Shown one piece after another: positions 20,076 to 29,790 of a stretch of DNA of 40,067 bases. Numbering within the stretch: the stretch's first letter is position 1; each line of letters opens with the position of its first letter. The notes below the pieces were generated by a model. That model did not search any database, had not been told where the DNA came from, and saw only the letters and a list, made by a program, of their open reading frames with translations. This stretch comes from Irineochytrium annulatum (Eukaryota; Chytridiomycota; Chytridiomycetes; Chytridiales; Chytridiaceae). The stretch lies in the NCBI GenBank assembly GCA_027600665.1, contig JADGJL010000119.1, forward strand, positions 1-40,067, given 5' to 3'. The position numbers and the translations under genes were made by a program.

Positions 20076-22630
20076 ATGGCCGACATCCGCGGGTTGCTGG
20101 TGAAAGCTGGCACGCTCGACCCCGACACCCTCGACTACTGCATGGGATACTTCGATGACGAGTCGAACGATTTGACTAAGGGGGGTCTCGACGACTTCCT
20201 TCATCCGCTGCTGGCCGAAAGTGGAGCGTCGAAGGCGGATATTGAAGCGCTCTGCGAGGAGCTCGCGACGATCATGGGCCGCTCGAGCACGACCGGATCC
20301 CATGAGGAAGGCGGCGCGAAAAAGCTCGCTTCCTCCGTGCACATGATCTCCGCGCAACGGGACCTCGGGATGGACATTCATGGGCCCTCCCGCGTCGGCG
20401 ACATCCGGCACACCATGTCGAAAGCCGGGCCAGTGTCCTCGACCGTTGATCAGAAGAAGCTGCGGAAGGCCGAGATGAAACTGGCAAGCAAACGCGCGGA
20501 ACGTGGGGACAGCCATGTGGACATCCCAGTGTGGAATCCCAACGTTAAGCCGGCCATGATTGTGAATCAGATGAAGGCCTCAACGGGCGCGGAGAGCCGG
20601 TCGAAGGACATCAAGCTTGAAAACTTCGATATCGCTTTCGCTGGGAAGAAAATTCTTCAGAACGCGGATTTGCACATGACGTTCGGTCGGAGATATGGGC
20701 TCGTGGGGAAGAATGGCATCGGGAAGTCAACCTTGCTACGGGCAATCGCGAGTGGGTTCGGCTGGAATGCAGAGATTCCCCTTTAACATTGGATCAGCGA
20801 TTTACGGATACCGTCCCATATCAGGATCTTGCATGTTGAGCAGGAGGTTGGAAGTTGTTAACTACGACACGCTCATTTTTAAAGATTGCCGGCGATGATA
20901 CGCAAGCGATGGTATCCGTGCTGCAGGCAGACATAGAGCGCGAGACGTTGTTGAAGGAGGAAAAGACGCTCAACTCGCGGCTTCAAAAGTCTTCCATCTC
21001 CCCAGAGGAGGCGGCTGCGATGTCTGAGCGATTGAAGGAGGTGTATGCGAAGTTGGAGGAAATGGAGTCTGACAAAGCGGAGTCGCGGTATGCCCACTTT
21101 CAAACGATTCAACTAAAGCGTGACGTTTTGCAGTGCATCTGCGATTTTACACGGCCTCGGTTTCACCGCTGAGCAGCAAAAGGCTGCAACACGAACCTTT
21201 AGTGGCGGGTGGCGCATGGTTTGTATGCAGATACATTGTTGCGTTCTAACGCCTCCGTTTAGCGGTTAGCCTTAGCCCGGGCTCTGTTTTGTAAACCCGA
21301 CATACTGCTAGCTGACGAAGTGACAAACTACTTAGAGTACGGTCGCTTACTTTTCAAGGATGTTAACTCTATTCTAGCTTTCCCGCCGTTGTATGGCTCG
21401 AAAAGTATTTCCAGGCATGGCCCGCGACCTTGTTGATCGTGTCGCACGATCGCTCCTTTTTGGACGCGGTGTCTACGGACATCCTGCATCTTCACGGCGG
21501 AAAGCTCGATTACTACAAAGGAAACTTTATGAGCTACCTGACAGCGAGAGCAGAAAGAAGAAAGAATCAGGTTAGAGAGTACGAGGCGCAGCTGCAGTAC
21601 AGGCAGCATTTGCAAGCGTTTATTGATCGGTGGAGATATAACGCAAACAGAGCTGGTGGGGTTTTTTGCACCTGCATTTTTTATTCGCACTAATGCAGTT
21701 TTCAGCTCAGGCGCAAAGCAAAATCAAAATCTTGGAAAAGTTGCCGGAGCTTATTGCGCCGCCAAAAGATGAGCTTGAGGGGTTGGGCGAAGGGGATGCT
21801 CAATCATACTTCCGATTCCCCGACCCCGAGAAGCTATCGCCGCCAATTCTACAAATGAATGAAATTACCTTCGCATACCCAGGATCGTCTCGGATCATCC
21901 TCACCAGCGTTTCGTTTGATTTGCAAATGGATTCCAAGGTTGCAATTGTGGGTCCTAACGGTGCCGGTATGATTATCTGGCAGTGAAAATTTTGTAATCG
22001 TGTGTAGGAAAATCAACGATGATCCATCTTTTGACGGGGCAACATAACCCCAGCAGCGGCATCTGCAACCGCCATGGCCGTCTTCGTATCGGCCTGTTCT
22101 CTCAGCATCATGTCGACCAACTGGAGCTCGGGCAAAGCTCCGTTCAGTTCCTCCAGCAGAAGTTTCCTGGCAGTACTGAGGAGGAGTATCGGCGAGTTCT
22201 AGCGCGATTTGGGTTGACGGGCACGAGCGGGTTGCAGCCCATAGGAACTCTCTCGGGCGGTCAGAAGTCCCGCGTGGTGTTCGCGGCGATGTCATTGCAA
22301 AACCCCCATGTGCTTATTTTGGACGAACCGACAAGTATGGGGAAGCTGTGTGACGTTCGCTAACGGTGGCAGATCACTTGGATATGGATTCCATCGACGC
22401 TTTATCTAATGCACTACGGGAGTTCAAGGGGGGCGTTGGCATTGTTTCACATGACGAGCGATTTTTGGACTCCGTATGCAAGGAGGTTTGGGTGTGCGAA
22501 GGCGGCAAACTATCGTCCTTCGAGGGCAAGATTGGCGTTCCTGAGGGAGTTGTCCGCCAGGTAAGGAAGCGGAGCTGTTAACATCTAACGTCCTCAGTAC
22601 AAGAGATCCTTGCTAAAGGACGACTTTTAG
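20076..22630 (+). CDS. ABCF3: ABCF3/GCN20-type soluble ABC ATPase
   Basis: Ten exons: 20076-20755, 20798-20846, 20885-21087, 21134-21218, 21263-21336, 21378-21655, 21706-21966, 22008-22334, 22373-22560 and 22598-22630, giving 725 aa (ABCF3 about 710). Gcn20/ABCF3 proteins bind ribosomes with Gcn1 and take part in Gcn2 stress signalling and translation control; no membrane segments are present. The N-terminal helical region precedes NBD1 with Walker [13 protein letters not shown], signature FSGGWRM and a Walker B/D-loop reading [11 protein letters not shown], which departs from the usual DEPTN. The linker carries [12 protein letters not shown] and [15 protein letters not shown]2 is canonical: [38 protein letters not shown], then [12 protein letters not shown]. 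Introns are 37-50 bp. The stop codon overlaps that of the convergent SNF4 gene. Confidence 0.94.
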
Positions 22631-23983
22631 TTCACGTGCTTTATTACAAATTTTAGAATATCAGACAGCGATAAAATTCCCTGCAATTTTCGGTTGTTAT
22701 CTATTACGATGAAGCGGTGGACCGTCATTTTTTTGATTGTGTCCAATAAATTCCGTAATGTATCGTTCATCGTGCATGTGTGTATCCCCTCAAAGTCCTA
22801 GAGACGTCGTTAGCTACGTTTGTAGAAAAAAAAATATACCTGTGACCGTTTTGAAAGCGCTTCACTAACAGGTATCCGGACGTCGCAAAAACCACCGTCT
22901 TTGGCTAATGTCTACGATGAAGCAACCGTTAAAGGGTGGTAGCTACATATTAATTAATACTCACCAGCACATCATATCGCTCATACACGTCTAATAAACC
23001 GCCTACAACCATCAACAAAATGAAACGGGCTTCTCGCCCTACCGTTTTCGTCGAGTATGGGGATTGCCGAGACATGTTTTGAGATAAACATATTCAAGAG
23101 GTCAATCAAAGGCGTCGCAGGCTTTGCGGATGCAACCGTATCGGATATTGTCCCGATACCTAACGCCTCTAACGTCTCGTTTGAGCGCGCTATATCCGTG
23201 TACTATTAAAAATGAATAAAGGGAAGCAAATACAAGCAAACATACATGTGTGGCAATGTGTCTCAGGATTTTAAACTGTGAGATGACCGAGACGATAGAT
23301 TCGTTTCCGTCCACTTTGTCAACCAGCGCTATCCGGTGTATATGGTTCTCCAGTAGGACTTTGCAGGCTACATAGTGTACAGTGTTAATACATTGCAGGT
23401 CAACACGGAAGCTCAGACCGTCCGATATGGTGCTCATGGGGTGAATATATCTGATCGGTGTCGTAAAACCGGCCTTGGCTCCAATGTCTTCACACATTAC
23501 TTTTGCACTTTTTGCAAGAAAATTACCTCGTAGCCCCTGGATAGACAGCTTGTTGAATTCCTCGACGGCAACCGCATACTCAAAGGCATTGTTGTAGAAG
23601 ATGAGCAGGTTGATGAAATCGGTAACTGTAAGGGTAACAATGAATGCTTCGTTTGGTTTTTACTGCAAGTTTTTATGCACCTGTCAGCATTCCCGCGAAC
23701 GTTTGGGTGGAAGTTTCCCATAGCGGGGCGGACTGCACGCCGTGCTGTGCCAGGGCCGCCAATGCCTTCTTTACGAGCAGCGTCTTGTCCAATATAACGA
23801 GTTTGGAGGACCTCGGGAGGAGATCGTACACCGGGGCTTCCATAAATCCGTCCTTCCGTCCGTCCCAGGTCGTCGAAGTTCAACGGAGACTCGGCTGCTC
23901 TAGACGTGGCACTTAGGCTTGTCAACGGATGCTTGAAAAGTGATCAAGCCTACGAGGTCGCATTCGCCATTATCACCAGCCAT
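22627..23983 (-). CDS. SNF4: AMPK/SNF1 complex gamma subunit (four CBS motifs)
   Basis: Modelled exons: 23954-23983 (tentative), 23681-23852, 23527-23625, 23407-23487, 23246-23367, 23043-23202, 22965-23002, 22840-22911 and 22627-22797, total 314 aa (yeast Snf4 322). The gamma subunit binds adenine nucleotides through CBS pairs and controls the SNF1/AMPK energy-sensing kinase. Visible blocks: [48 protein letters not shown]; then [16 protein letters not shown] and [12 protein letters not shown]; then [19 protein letters not shown] and [10 protein letters not shown]; and finally [24 protein letters not shown] and [12 protein letters not shown]. The first exon (a ten-residue start from the ATG at 23983, joined over a 101-bp intron) is a guess that fits length and frame; translation might instead begin at 23843. 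The 39-bp intron 23368-23406 has no in-frame stop, so retention would add 13 residues. Confidence 0.9.
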
Positions 23984-24024
23984 GATCACCAACACCCGAT
24001 TTCTGCTCAAGGCGGACGCAATAA

Positions 24025-25458
24025 CTATCCGCAGCGTTCCGAATAAAAGATTTTTCTCCTCTTTATCCGCCGTTCGCTGCTATATGCCTTATCTACAAGT
24101 GATCCACTGCAACTGATCTCCACATGTTTCCCACTAGTATCGCAATTACAAAAAATCATTTCTTTCTCCTTTGAATTGCTGCCGGCTAACATCGAGCATT
24201 CGCTCTCTACTATATCCATAGTCTCACCGATGTGCTTGCCCGTTGCTCCGATCGCGCGTCCGATATCATCGTCCAATTCCTCGTCCATTTCCGGTTGTCG
24301 TCGTTAAGCCTTTAACTAAGCTTCTGACTGACGCTTTTAATTGGCGCTTCTTCGGGGGCTCCGGAAGTTCATCAGGTTCTGCTTTGCATACGCCTACTAA
24401 GTGTGCCTCTTCATCTCTTCACCGTTTCCGAAACACACTTTCCGCAAAAGTCGAGTCTCCGCTGCTGCATCGTTGATAGTTTCGCAAAGGAATATGAAGA
24501 CTTTGGCGTTCGAATGCGGCGATGACCTTGCTATAATCATATCGCCTCTACTAAAAGGCCTGCATACTGCGAACACATGGCGCCGTTTGTCGACGAAATA
24601 GACCAAATATAAGAGGATTTTCCCAAAAAAAGGTCTCTAGCTCGTCATCAGCTAGAGACCTTTTTTGGGGAAAATCCTCTTGTAATAAAGAGCAAGAACA
24701 TGTTCCAGCTGTAAACTCCACAATGTCTACCAGCAAAACACCTGTCGACTCAATGATAACCTTAAACTTTCAGGCCGCACAAATGACCTTGCATCTTGCT
24801 GATTCTTGCTCTCATGCTTAACCTCTACCAGTAAACTTGTCCCACTGGAACTTGGATGTAATGGGAAATGGCGCTTCGGCGGCGGTGCGGGACTCCTAAA
24901 TTTGTAACGAGGTAACCGCCTGCCGCAAACACTTTCGCCAGTGGCAGCTACATATGCACGGCACCAATTCGGACCGTTTAACGTCAAAATGATGCGCAAG
25001 TGCATAAGTCGGCGATGCCTTAAAAGTGAAGTAGACATTGGGTTGTGTAGACGGCACCGTGTTTTCCATCGGTCGTTGCTCACCTTTCAGCCAGATAGCT
25101 TTCTAAATAACTGAACGCTCTCAACGCCTTTTGCTTTTCTGGCCGAAAATATCATTATTTGTACAATATCAATTCGTCGGCCTCCGGCAGAATGCCGCCC
25201 AAGTTAACTTTGTGTGCCAAGAGGTGTTCGTCGACCGCTTTCGCAACGTCAGGTGTGCGTCAGGAATCTTAACGCTTGGATGCACGATAATGTGATTGAG
25301 TATTTAAAAATTCTCTCAGCGGTCCAAAGGATTGGTATAGAAGCCGCGCCCGGCCGTTCGTCCGGATCTCTTTCTCTTCGAACGTTGATTGCCTTGGTGC
25401 AGCCCACGACGGCCTCCAAATCCGCATTCAGTCGGGATTGCGAAGTTGTTGTGGCCAT
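24025..25458 (-). pseudogene. Possible broken or mis-modelled gene(s), GST-like fragment at the 5' side
   Basis: This marks the span of the minus-strand fragments described for the region 23984-25747. Evidence for coding is limited to frame-length segments with protein-like composition and a weak resemblance of the 25140-25458 part to a GST-like domain. Evidence against an intact gene is that the segment ending in ELILYK (stop near 25157) and the following segment ALRAFSYLESYLAE are only joinable by a roughly 26-bp intron, shorter than any other here, or by skipping the ELILYK segment. Whether the 24025-24600 part belongs to the same gene is unknown. It could equally be an intact gene that I failed to parse. 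Confidence 0.2.
24611..24681. repeat. Near-perfect inverted repeat (32-bp arms, 7-bp loop)
   Basis: Left arm 24611-24642 and right arm 24650-24681 are reverse complements over 32 bp with one mismatch (CCC/A7 against CCCC/A6). They are separated by the 7-base spacer CGTCATC. The outer ends are AAGAGGATTTTCC and its complement. The element could fold into a long cruciform or RNA hairpin. It is AT-rich at the ends and lies in the unresolved minus-strand region. One minus-strand frame stays open across it. No target-site duplication is clear in the flanks, so I do not call it a transposable element. Confidence 0.93.
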
Positions 25459-25747
25459 GTGACAGTGCACCAGTGATGACACCTCGCGCCTTAACAGAGC
25501 CGAAGCGTGGTATAAGAAAATAACAATACGGACCGACCCAGCTTGAATGTCATGCCAAAAGTACGACGAGAAGATAACTTCGTTTGTGTTCGTTTGTGGT
25601 CAGTGATGGGCCTTCTAGTGTGTGTAAACACCCTCGACGGCGTCAGTCAAAGGGGATGGCTGCCAGAGGACACTCAGTCCACACATCACAACACCTGGAG
25701 GCTTGTCGATATCTTGAAACTTGTCAAGCCACCGTTGTTGTGATACA

Positions 25748-26759
25748 ATGCAGAACGACTATGACGAGAGCAACCCAGAGGACTCTGATGACCAGGACGA
25801 CCAAGACCTGCTGTTTGCGCAGCTAGACACGAATGAAATCGCTGGTGAGCGTTCATGATTAGTGGGAAATATTATTTTAAGTGATTAGAATATCGACCTT
25901 TGGAGGACAACGATGCCGACATGACCGAAGTAGCGGATGTTAAACCGCCGCAAGACGACGGGTTGCCTTATGAGCCGATTCTTGTCGAGTTGAAGCCAGC
26001 ATCGGTATGGAGCCCCTCTGTGATTTATATCGTTAATTATGGAGTCGATAGAGATATTTCGCTGAAGGAGGCAATTTGAGATGCACGTTTTGCCGTAAGC
26101 CCGGCCACTCGTTCAAGAACTGCACGAAGAAGGTGCGGCGGTTGTTCACAACGAGTCTGACGGCTTGGATAGGACAGCCAATGTTATTTGTGTGGGAGTG
26201 AGGAGCACGAAAGCGGTCGCTGCCCGTTGTCGGAAGTCTGCTTTAGCTGCTTCCAGTTAGGGCACCAAAAACCGGTACACTTCGAAGTCCTTTGTTTTTT
26301 TTTTTTTTTGGTTTGTCTGTTCTCATCAGGAATGTCCCAACCCAGTTGAACCGCGTAAATGTAGCTTTTGTTCTAAGGGAGCGAAGCATCCGACAATGGT
26401 AAGTACGTACTTATTGGTTAGCTAAGTCTGGATTAGGAGTGTCCGTTTATCTGGCGACATTACAAGTATAACTCACGACCGAAGGTAACATGATCCTTAT
26501 TGCTGTATACTAGCTGACCTGGGCTCCTCAGATTGATCCTGAAGTGGTGCAGTACTGTTACCAATGCGCTGAGAAGGTACAAAAACATACAAAACTGTAA
26601 ACTGACAAACCTCCAGGGTCATTTGGGAGATGTGGGTAGTGGTATGACGAAAGTTTCGTTAACGAAGCCTCTCTTTCCTGTCAGGATTGCACGCGGGTGT
26701 ACAGCTCAAGAACCTCGGCTTTTAACTGGAGGTTTTCTAAGGTTGCGAGGAGAAGATAG
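25748..26759 (+). CDS. AIR1/2 or ZCCHC7-like zinc-knuckle protein (TRAMP-type RNA-binding subunit)
   Basis: Nine exons: 25748-25844, 25889-26004, 26052-26132, 26173-26274, 26330-26398, 26437-26484, 26532-26576, 26617-26631 and 26685-26759, giving 215 aa. An acidic N-terminus (DESNPEDSDDQDDQD) is followed by RYFAEGGN, then a string of CCHC zinc knuckles: CTFCRKPGHSFKNC, CYLCGSEEHESGRC, CFSCFQLGHQKPEC, CSFCSKGAKHPTMEC and CYQCAEKGHLGDDC. Air1/Air2 and ZCCHC7 carry five knuckles in this arrangement and deliver nuclear RNA to the TRAMP poly(A) polymerase and helicase for exosome decay. The WRHY segment after the fourth knuckle and the GHLGDDC ending of the fifth also match. One exon is only 15 bp (GHLGD). 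The protein is short, ending in a basic RRR tail. A run of about 17 T lies in the intron 26275-26329. Confidence 0.85.
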
Positions 26760-27001
26760 GGGATCCGCACTCGAGAACGGAGACCCTGTCGGGCCTTTTT
26801 TACTGATTCTTGTGTTTGTTATAGTTGGTTGACTTCCTTTTTTTGGTTTGTAACCGCGTTTAGACTGCGCGTTCCCATGCACGAAAATTCATTTTTTGAC
26901 AGTTTTTTCTTTGCTATTATGCCTCTAAATTTTAAGGCGATAAATAAATTATTTTGTACATAAACGATGACGTCGTGGACATAGAGATACAACCGTAATC
27001 G
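26760..27001. other. Convergent 3' region, AIR-like / FOP-like
   Basis: 242 bp between stop codons. It is AT-rich and contains AATAAATT near 26942, a possible poly(A) signal on the + strand. No gene is seen. Confidence 0.4.
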
Positions 27002-27854
27002 TTACAATATCGGGTCTTGAACAAAATCGAAATTCTCCAAGCTACTTGATGGACTGATGGTGCGATCGCTGGTAACAAACTCGGATTCGGATAGTTTCAA
27101 GTCATCATCACCGGTCACGCTATGTGGGGTTACAGCAGATGAGTAATAGCAGATGAGTATTGGAGACGGCTTACTTGTGCAAGTCCCTAACCCGGGGTTT
27201 TTGGGAAGATGGGTCCAACGGTCCAGGTCGGAACGAATCAAGACTTGATGAGCTTAAACTCTTAGGTATTCTTGAAGGAGACATTGACGCACTTGGCGAC
27301 AGAGCCCTCTGATGCACGCCAGTAGCTGCCAATTTTTAATTAAAATACAAAACGTTGCTCCCCTTATTACCTGTGGCAGTATTCCTCTCAAGGAGTCTTA
27401 GTAACAGCGGTTTTGGTTGTGTCGACGGCGGTAGCTTCAATTCAGCGGCGAGGGCAGTGTGGTTCAACGATGACTCCGGCTAATCATCAGATAAATCCAA
27501 CGAGTAGTCATGTACCATGCATAATTCCGATCCGATGACCGACAACGTAAACTGCAGTTGGTGAAACTCTAGGAAATCCCGCACAAGATCGAATGCAACT
27601 TTAGCTAGACCAAGCCGTAAATAATTAGAGCTCACTGGTCCAAATTTAGCTTACATTCTTCCGAGATAGTTGGAACTGCCGTTTGCGCTAAGTTTTGCTC
27701 ATCCTGCAGAACCTTGAAGACCGCTGTACGCAGCTCCGCCTTAGATCAACACCACCGCTTAGCTGTTTCCAAAATCAAAAATTACCACCTTTATTCGCTG
27801 AAGCACTCCTTGTGACGTCAACTGCTCTTGTACTTTCAGCTTCAAGTCCTCCAT
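27002..27854 (-). CDS. FOP/CEP43-like centriolar protein
   Basis: Six exons: 27789-27854, 27655-27739, 27516-27604, 27371-27479, 27175-27325 and 27002-27119, giving 205 aa. The N-terminal domain matches FGFR1OP (FOP/CEP43): SQGVLQRIKAELRTAVFKVLQ aligns with the human NSGVLNRIKAELRAAVF block, followed by a LisH-like segment VRDFLEFHQLQFTLSVIGSE and PLLLRLLERN. FOP is a centriole and basal-body protein that dimerises through this region and helps anchor microtubules and start ciliogenesis. The rest is Ser/Pro-rich with an acidic TGDDDLKLSESEF patch, comparable to the acidic tail of FOP, which is about 400 aa in human. FOR20/CEP20 is related, but the RIKAELRTAVF wording favours FOP. Introns are 36-55 bp. 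The start ATG sits where the homology begins. Divergent from EIPR1. Confidence 0.82.
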
Positions 27855-28209
27855 GCCAGACGTCAAATTCGAAATCGGACGTCCAGGTTTGATAATGCAT
27901 CTCCACCATGTGAAAGCGAACATGGGCTCGTGCCAATGACGCCTGTGGAAGACGTCAACCCATCTGGCCGCGAGAAGAATTCAAATGCATTTCAATGCGC
28001 TAAGAGTCTTCCGTTCTGGGGTTCCAGCGGAGAAGAGGACCTTATATCTCTTATTGCAACACATTAAAACCGCGACGATGAGACCTTCCCAGGCCCTTTG
28101 AAAGCTTTGCGGCAATACGCCTACATAAATTCTAGCAGCTTTTAGTTAAGCCACAAGCGGACTTCCAAGCCTCCTTGTCTTTCGATCCGGCATACTGCGC
28201 GATCAACGA
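27855..28209. promoter_or_regulatory. Divergent promoter region, FOP-like / EIPR1
   Basis: 355 bp between two divergent start codons. Open frames run through it on both strands but show no motif. No RNA gene or repeat is seen. Called a promoter region from geometry. Confidence 0.4.
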
Positions 28210-29785
28210 ATGAGCGCCTCCTCAAGCGCGGTCTTCGGGCTGAAGGGCGAGGTACTACCGCCTTGGAAGTGCTGAAGTGCTGACTTGCGGAAAGGCGAAA
28301 TGTCTTGCACCTCAAACCGCAGACACAGACCGCAATCGATTTTTCGTTGGCTCCTTGAACCCGGAGCGACATGAGGTTGGCTAAATCGTTATCTACCGTA
28401 CTGTTTTTCTGTACTTCGTATTGAAATATGTGCCGCCAACCCTTGTCTTGTTATGTTGTGGTAGCTGCATCTGCTGGATTTCGACGAGGACACCAACGAA
28501 ATAACGTATCAAACCTTTGACCATCCGAACGAGATTCAATCCATCGCCTCGTCGCCGGCCCGTGCTGACCTTGTCGTAACGTGCCATGAAGATGGTACAC
28601 TTTGACCCACTGGCGCCGTCTCACCAGCAGTTTTTGAGAACAACGTGCGGCGACAGGCATCCCTGTGGATGTTAGGCGCTTTAAACACGGACGATAATGG
28701 GCGCCTTCGCAATCAGTCCGGAGGGCTGGGCGAGCTTTTGTCGATGGAACCCAGGGACGACCTCGACTGCATCAGGAGGTATAGTCGCTGTTTTGCTGAT
28801 TGCACGATCAGATGCTTATCATTGAAGGGTATACTGGGAGCCGTCGGCGAAGTTAGGGCGAATTCTCGCTTTGGGGACTGCAGGGTGGGGTCTTTATGAG
28901 CTCGACAGCGGTCTCAGCAAGGCGGTGGTACGCAGAACGCCCGTGATACTCCGCGGTTCTAACATAATTCTCATCTTTAGCTCGTTCGGTCGACCGCAAT
29001 TCCCTCTGCACTTAACGACCCTAAACTACGCGACTTCGCGGAGTTTGCAAGCTGGGATCCCCACGGTACCGAATCCTTCGCGATAGCGAGCGGGAATTCC
29101 GTTACCGGATGGGACACCAGACAGCGGAAGTAGATTTTCGTTTTCTCCAGATGCCGCTTAATGACCATCAGCGTATCGTTTACCATTTACAATGCGCATG
29201 CTGGAGTTGTGCGGGGCATAGACTACAACCCCAACAAACCATATCACCTGGCGACGTGCGGAAACGACTGCAAAGTGCGGATTTGGGATTCACGGAATCC
29301 TGAGGTACCCGTTAAAGAAGTGGGGGATCATTCTCATTGGTATATTCTCGCAGTCTGCGTAATATATGTATTAACCTTGAAGAAAGGGTTTGGAGCGTTG
29401 CATTTAACCGGTCCCATGACCAGCTCCTGTTGTCAGCGGGATCGGACTGTCAAGTAAACCTACAGAACGTCGTCTCCGTATCTTCAGCTCCTTTCGGCGA
29501 CGATTCATCATCTGCTGACGGCGATTCAGCTTACGAACAGGACGATTATCACGGCGACGACGTAGAGTTTGGGTAGGGCTGACGCGTTAGGCGAATTTTC
29601 GATTAATATTTCTTTCCAGAAAATCCGAGGATGGCCTTATAGCGTCGTATAGAGAGTATGAGGATAGCGTCTACTCCGTGTCATGGAGCTGCGCGGACCC
29701 TTGGGTGTTCGCATCCGTGTCGTTTGATGGACGGTTTGTAATTAGCATGGTGCCAAGATCGGTTAAATACAAGATTTTATTATGA
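28210..29785 (+). CDS. EIPR1: EARP-interacting protein EIPR1 (TSSC1), WD40 propeller
   Basis: Nine exons: 28210-28251, 28295-28375, 28465-28594, 28631-28778, 28828-28927, 28981-29129, 29172-29339, 29387-29572 and 29620-29785, giving 389 aa (human 387). EIPR1 binds the GARP and EARP tethering complexes and helps endosomal recycling and retrograde traffic. Seen directly: a start [14 protein letters not shown], then [92 protein letters not shown], a Ser/Asp-rich insert, and a C-terminal [20 protein letters not shown] blade. All these blocks occur in the same order as in animal EIPR1. The exon 4 acceptor is a CAGCAG tandem (optional three bases). The stop codon is 5 bp from that of the convergent CDKAL1 gene. 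Confidence 0.93.
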
Positions 29786-29790
29786 TACTG

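Larger units (their letters stand above)
23984..25747. other. Unresolved region with minus-strand coding fragments
   Basis: About 1.76 kb between the SNF4 start (-) and the AIR-like start (+). Minus-strand open segments look partly coding but I could not chain them. From 25458 down there is a start MATTTSQSRLNADLEAVVG followed by IPILWTAER. Around 25140-25235 there are VDEHLLAHK, NLGGILPEADELILY and ALRAFSYLESYLAE, reminiscent of the C-terminal half of a GST-like fold as in AIMP3-type synthetase cofactors. Near 24025-24290 there is an acidic segment MDEELDDDIGRAIG followed by a Cys-containing tail. Frames do not join with normal intron lengths at two places, so a decayed gene, sequence errors or unusual introns are all possible. 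A strong hairpin sits at 24611-24681. The 289 bp before the AIR-like ATG could be a divergent promoter. Confidence 0.35.

Noticed and set aside
23497..23925. Alternative N-terminal frame for SNF4 (starting [14 protein letters not shown])
   Set aside because: It runs out of frame with the [10 protein letters not shown] block and no splice join was found. Its translation beyond 23850 is a shifted reading of the CBS1 sequence.
25214..25462. Plus-strand frame with an LSLRT segment recalling a Rad9-like start
   Set aside because: The resemblance is a few residues only. No following exons of a sliding-clamp protein were found, and the opposite strand looks at least as coding.
26300..26320. Poly-T run as a possible poly(A) tract of a retroposed sequence
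   Set aside because: It is located inside a normal intron of the AIR-like gene with good splice sites and no flanking duplication. It is better seen as a polypyrimidine tract or slippage.
27605..27654. A 20-bp intron in the FOP-like gene that would keep extra residues before KVAFDLV
   Set aside because: The join is in frame, but 20 bp is far below any other intron here. The 50-bp GTAAGC...TAG intron is normal and also in frame.
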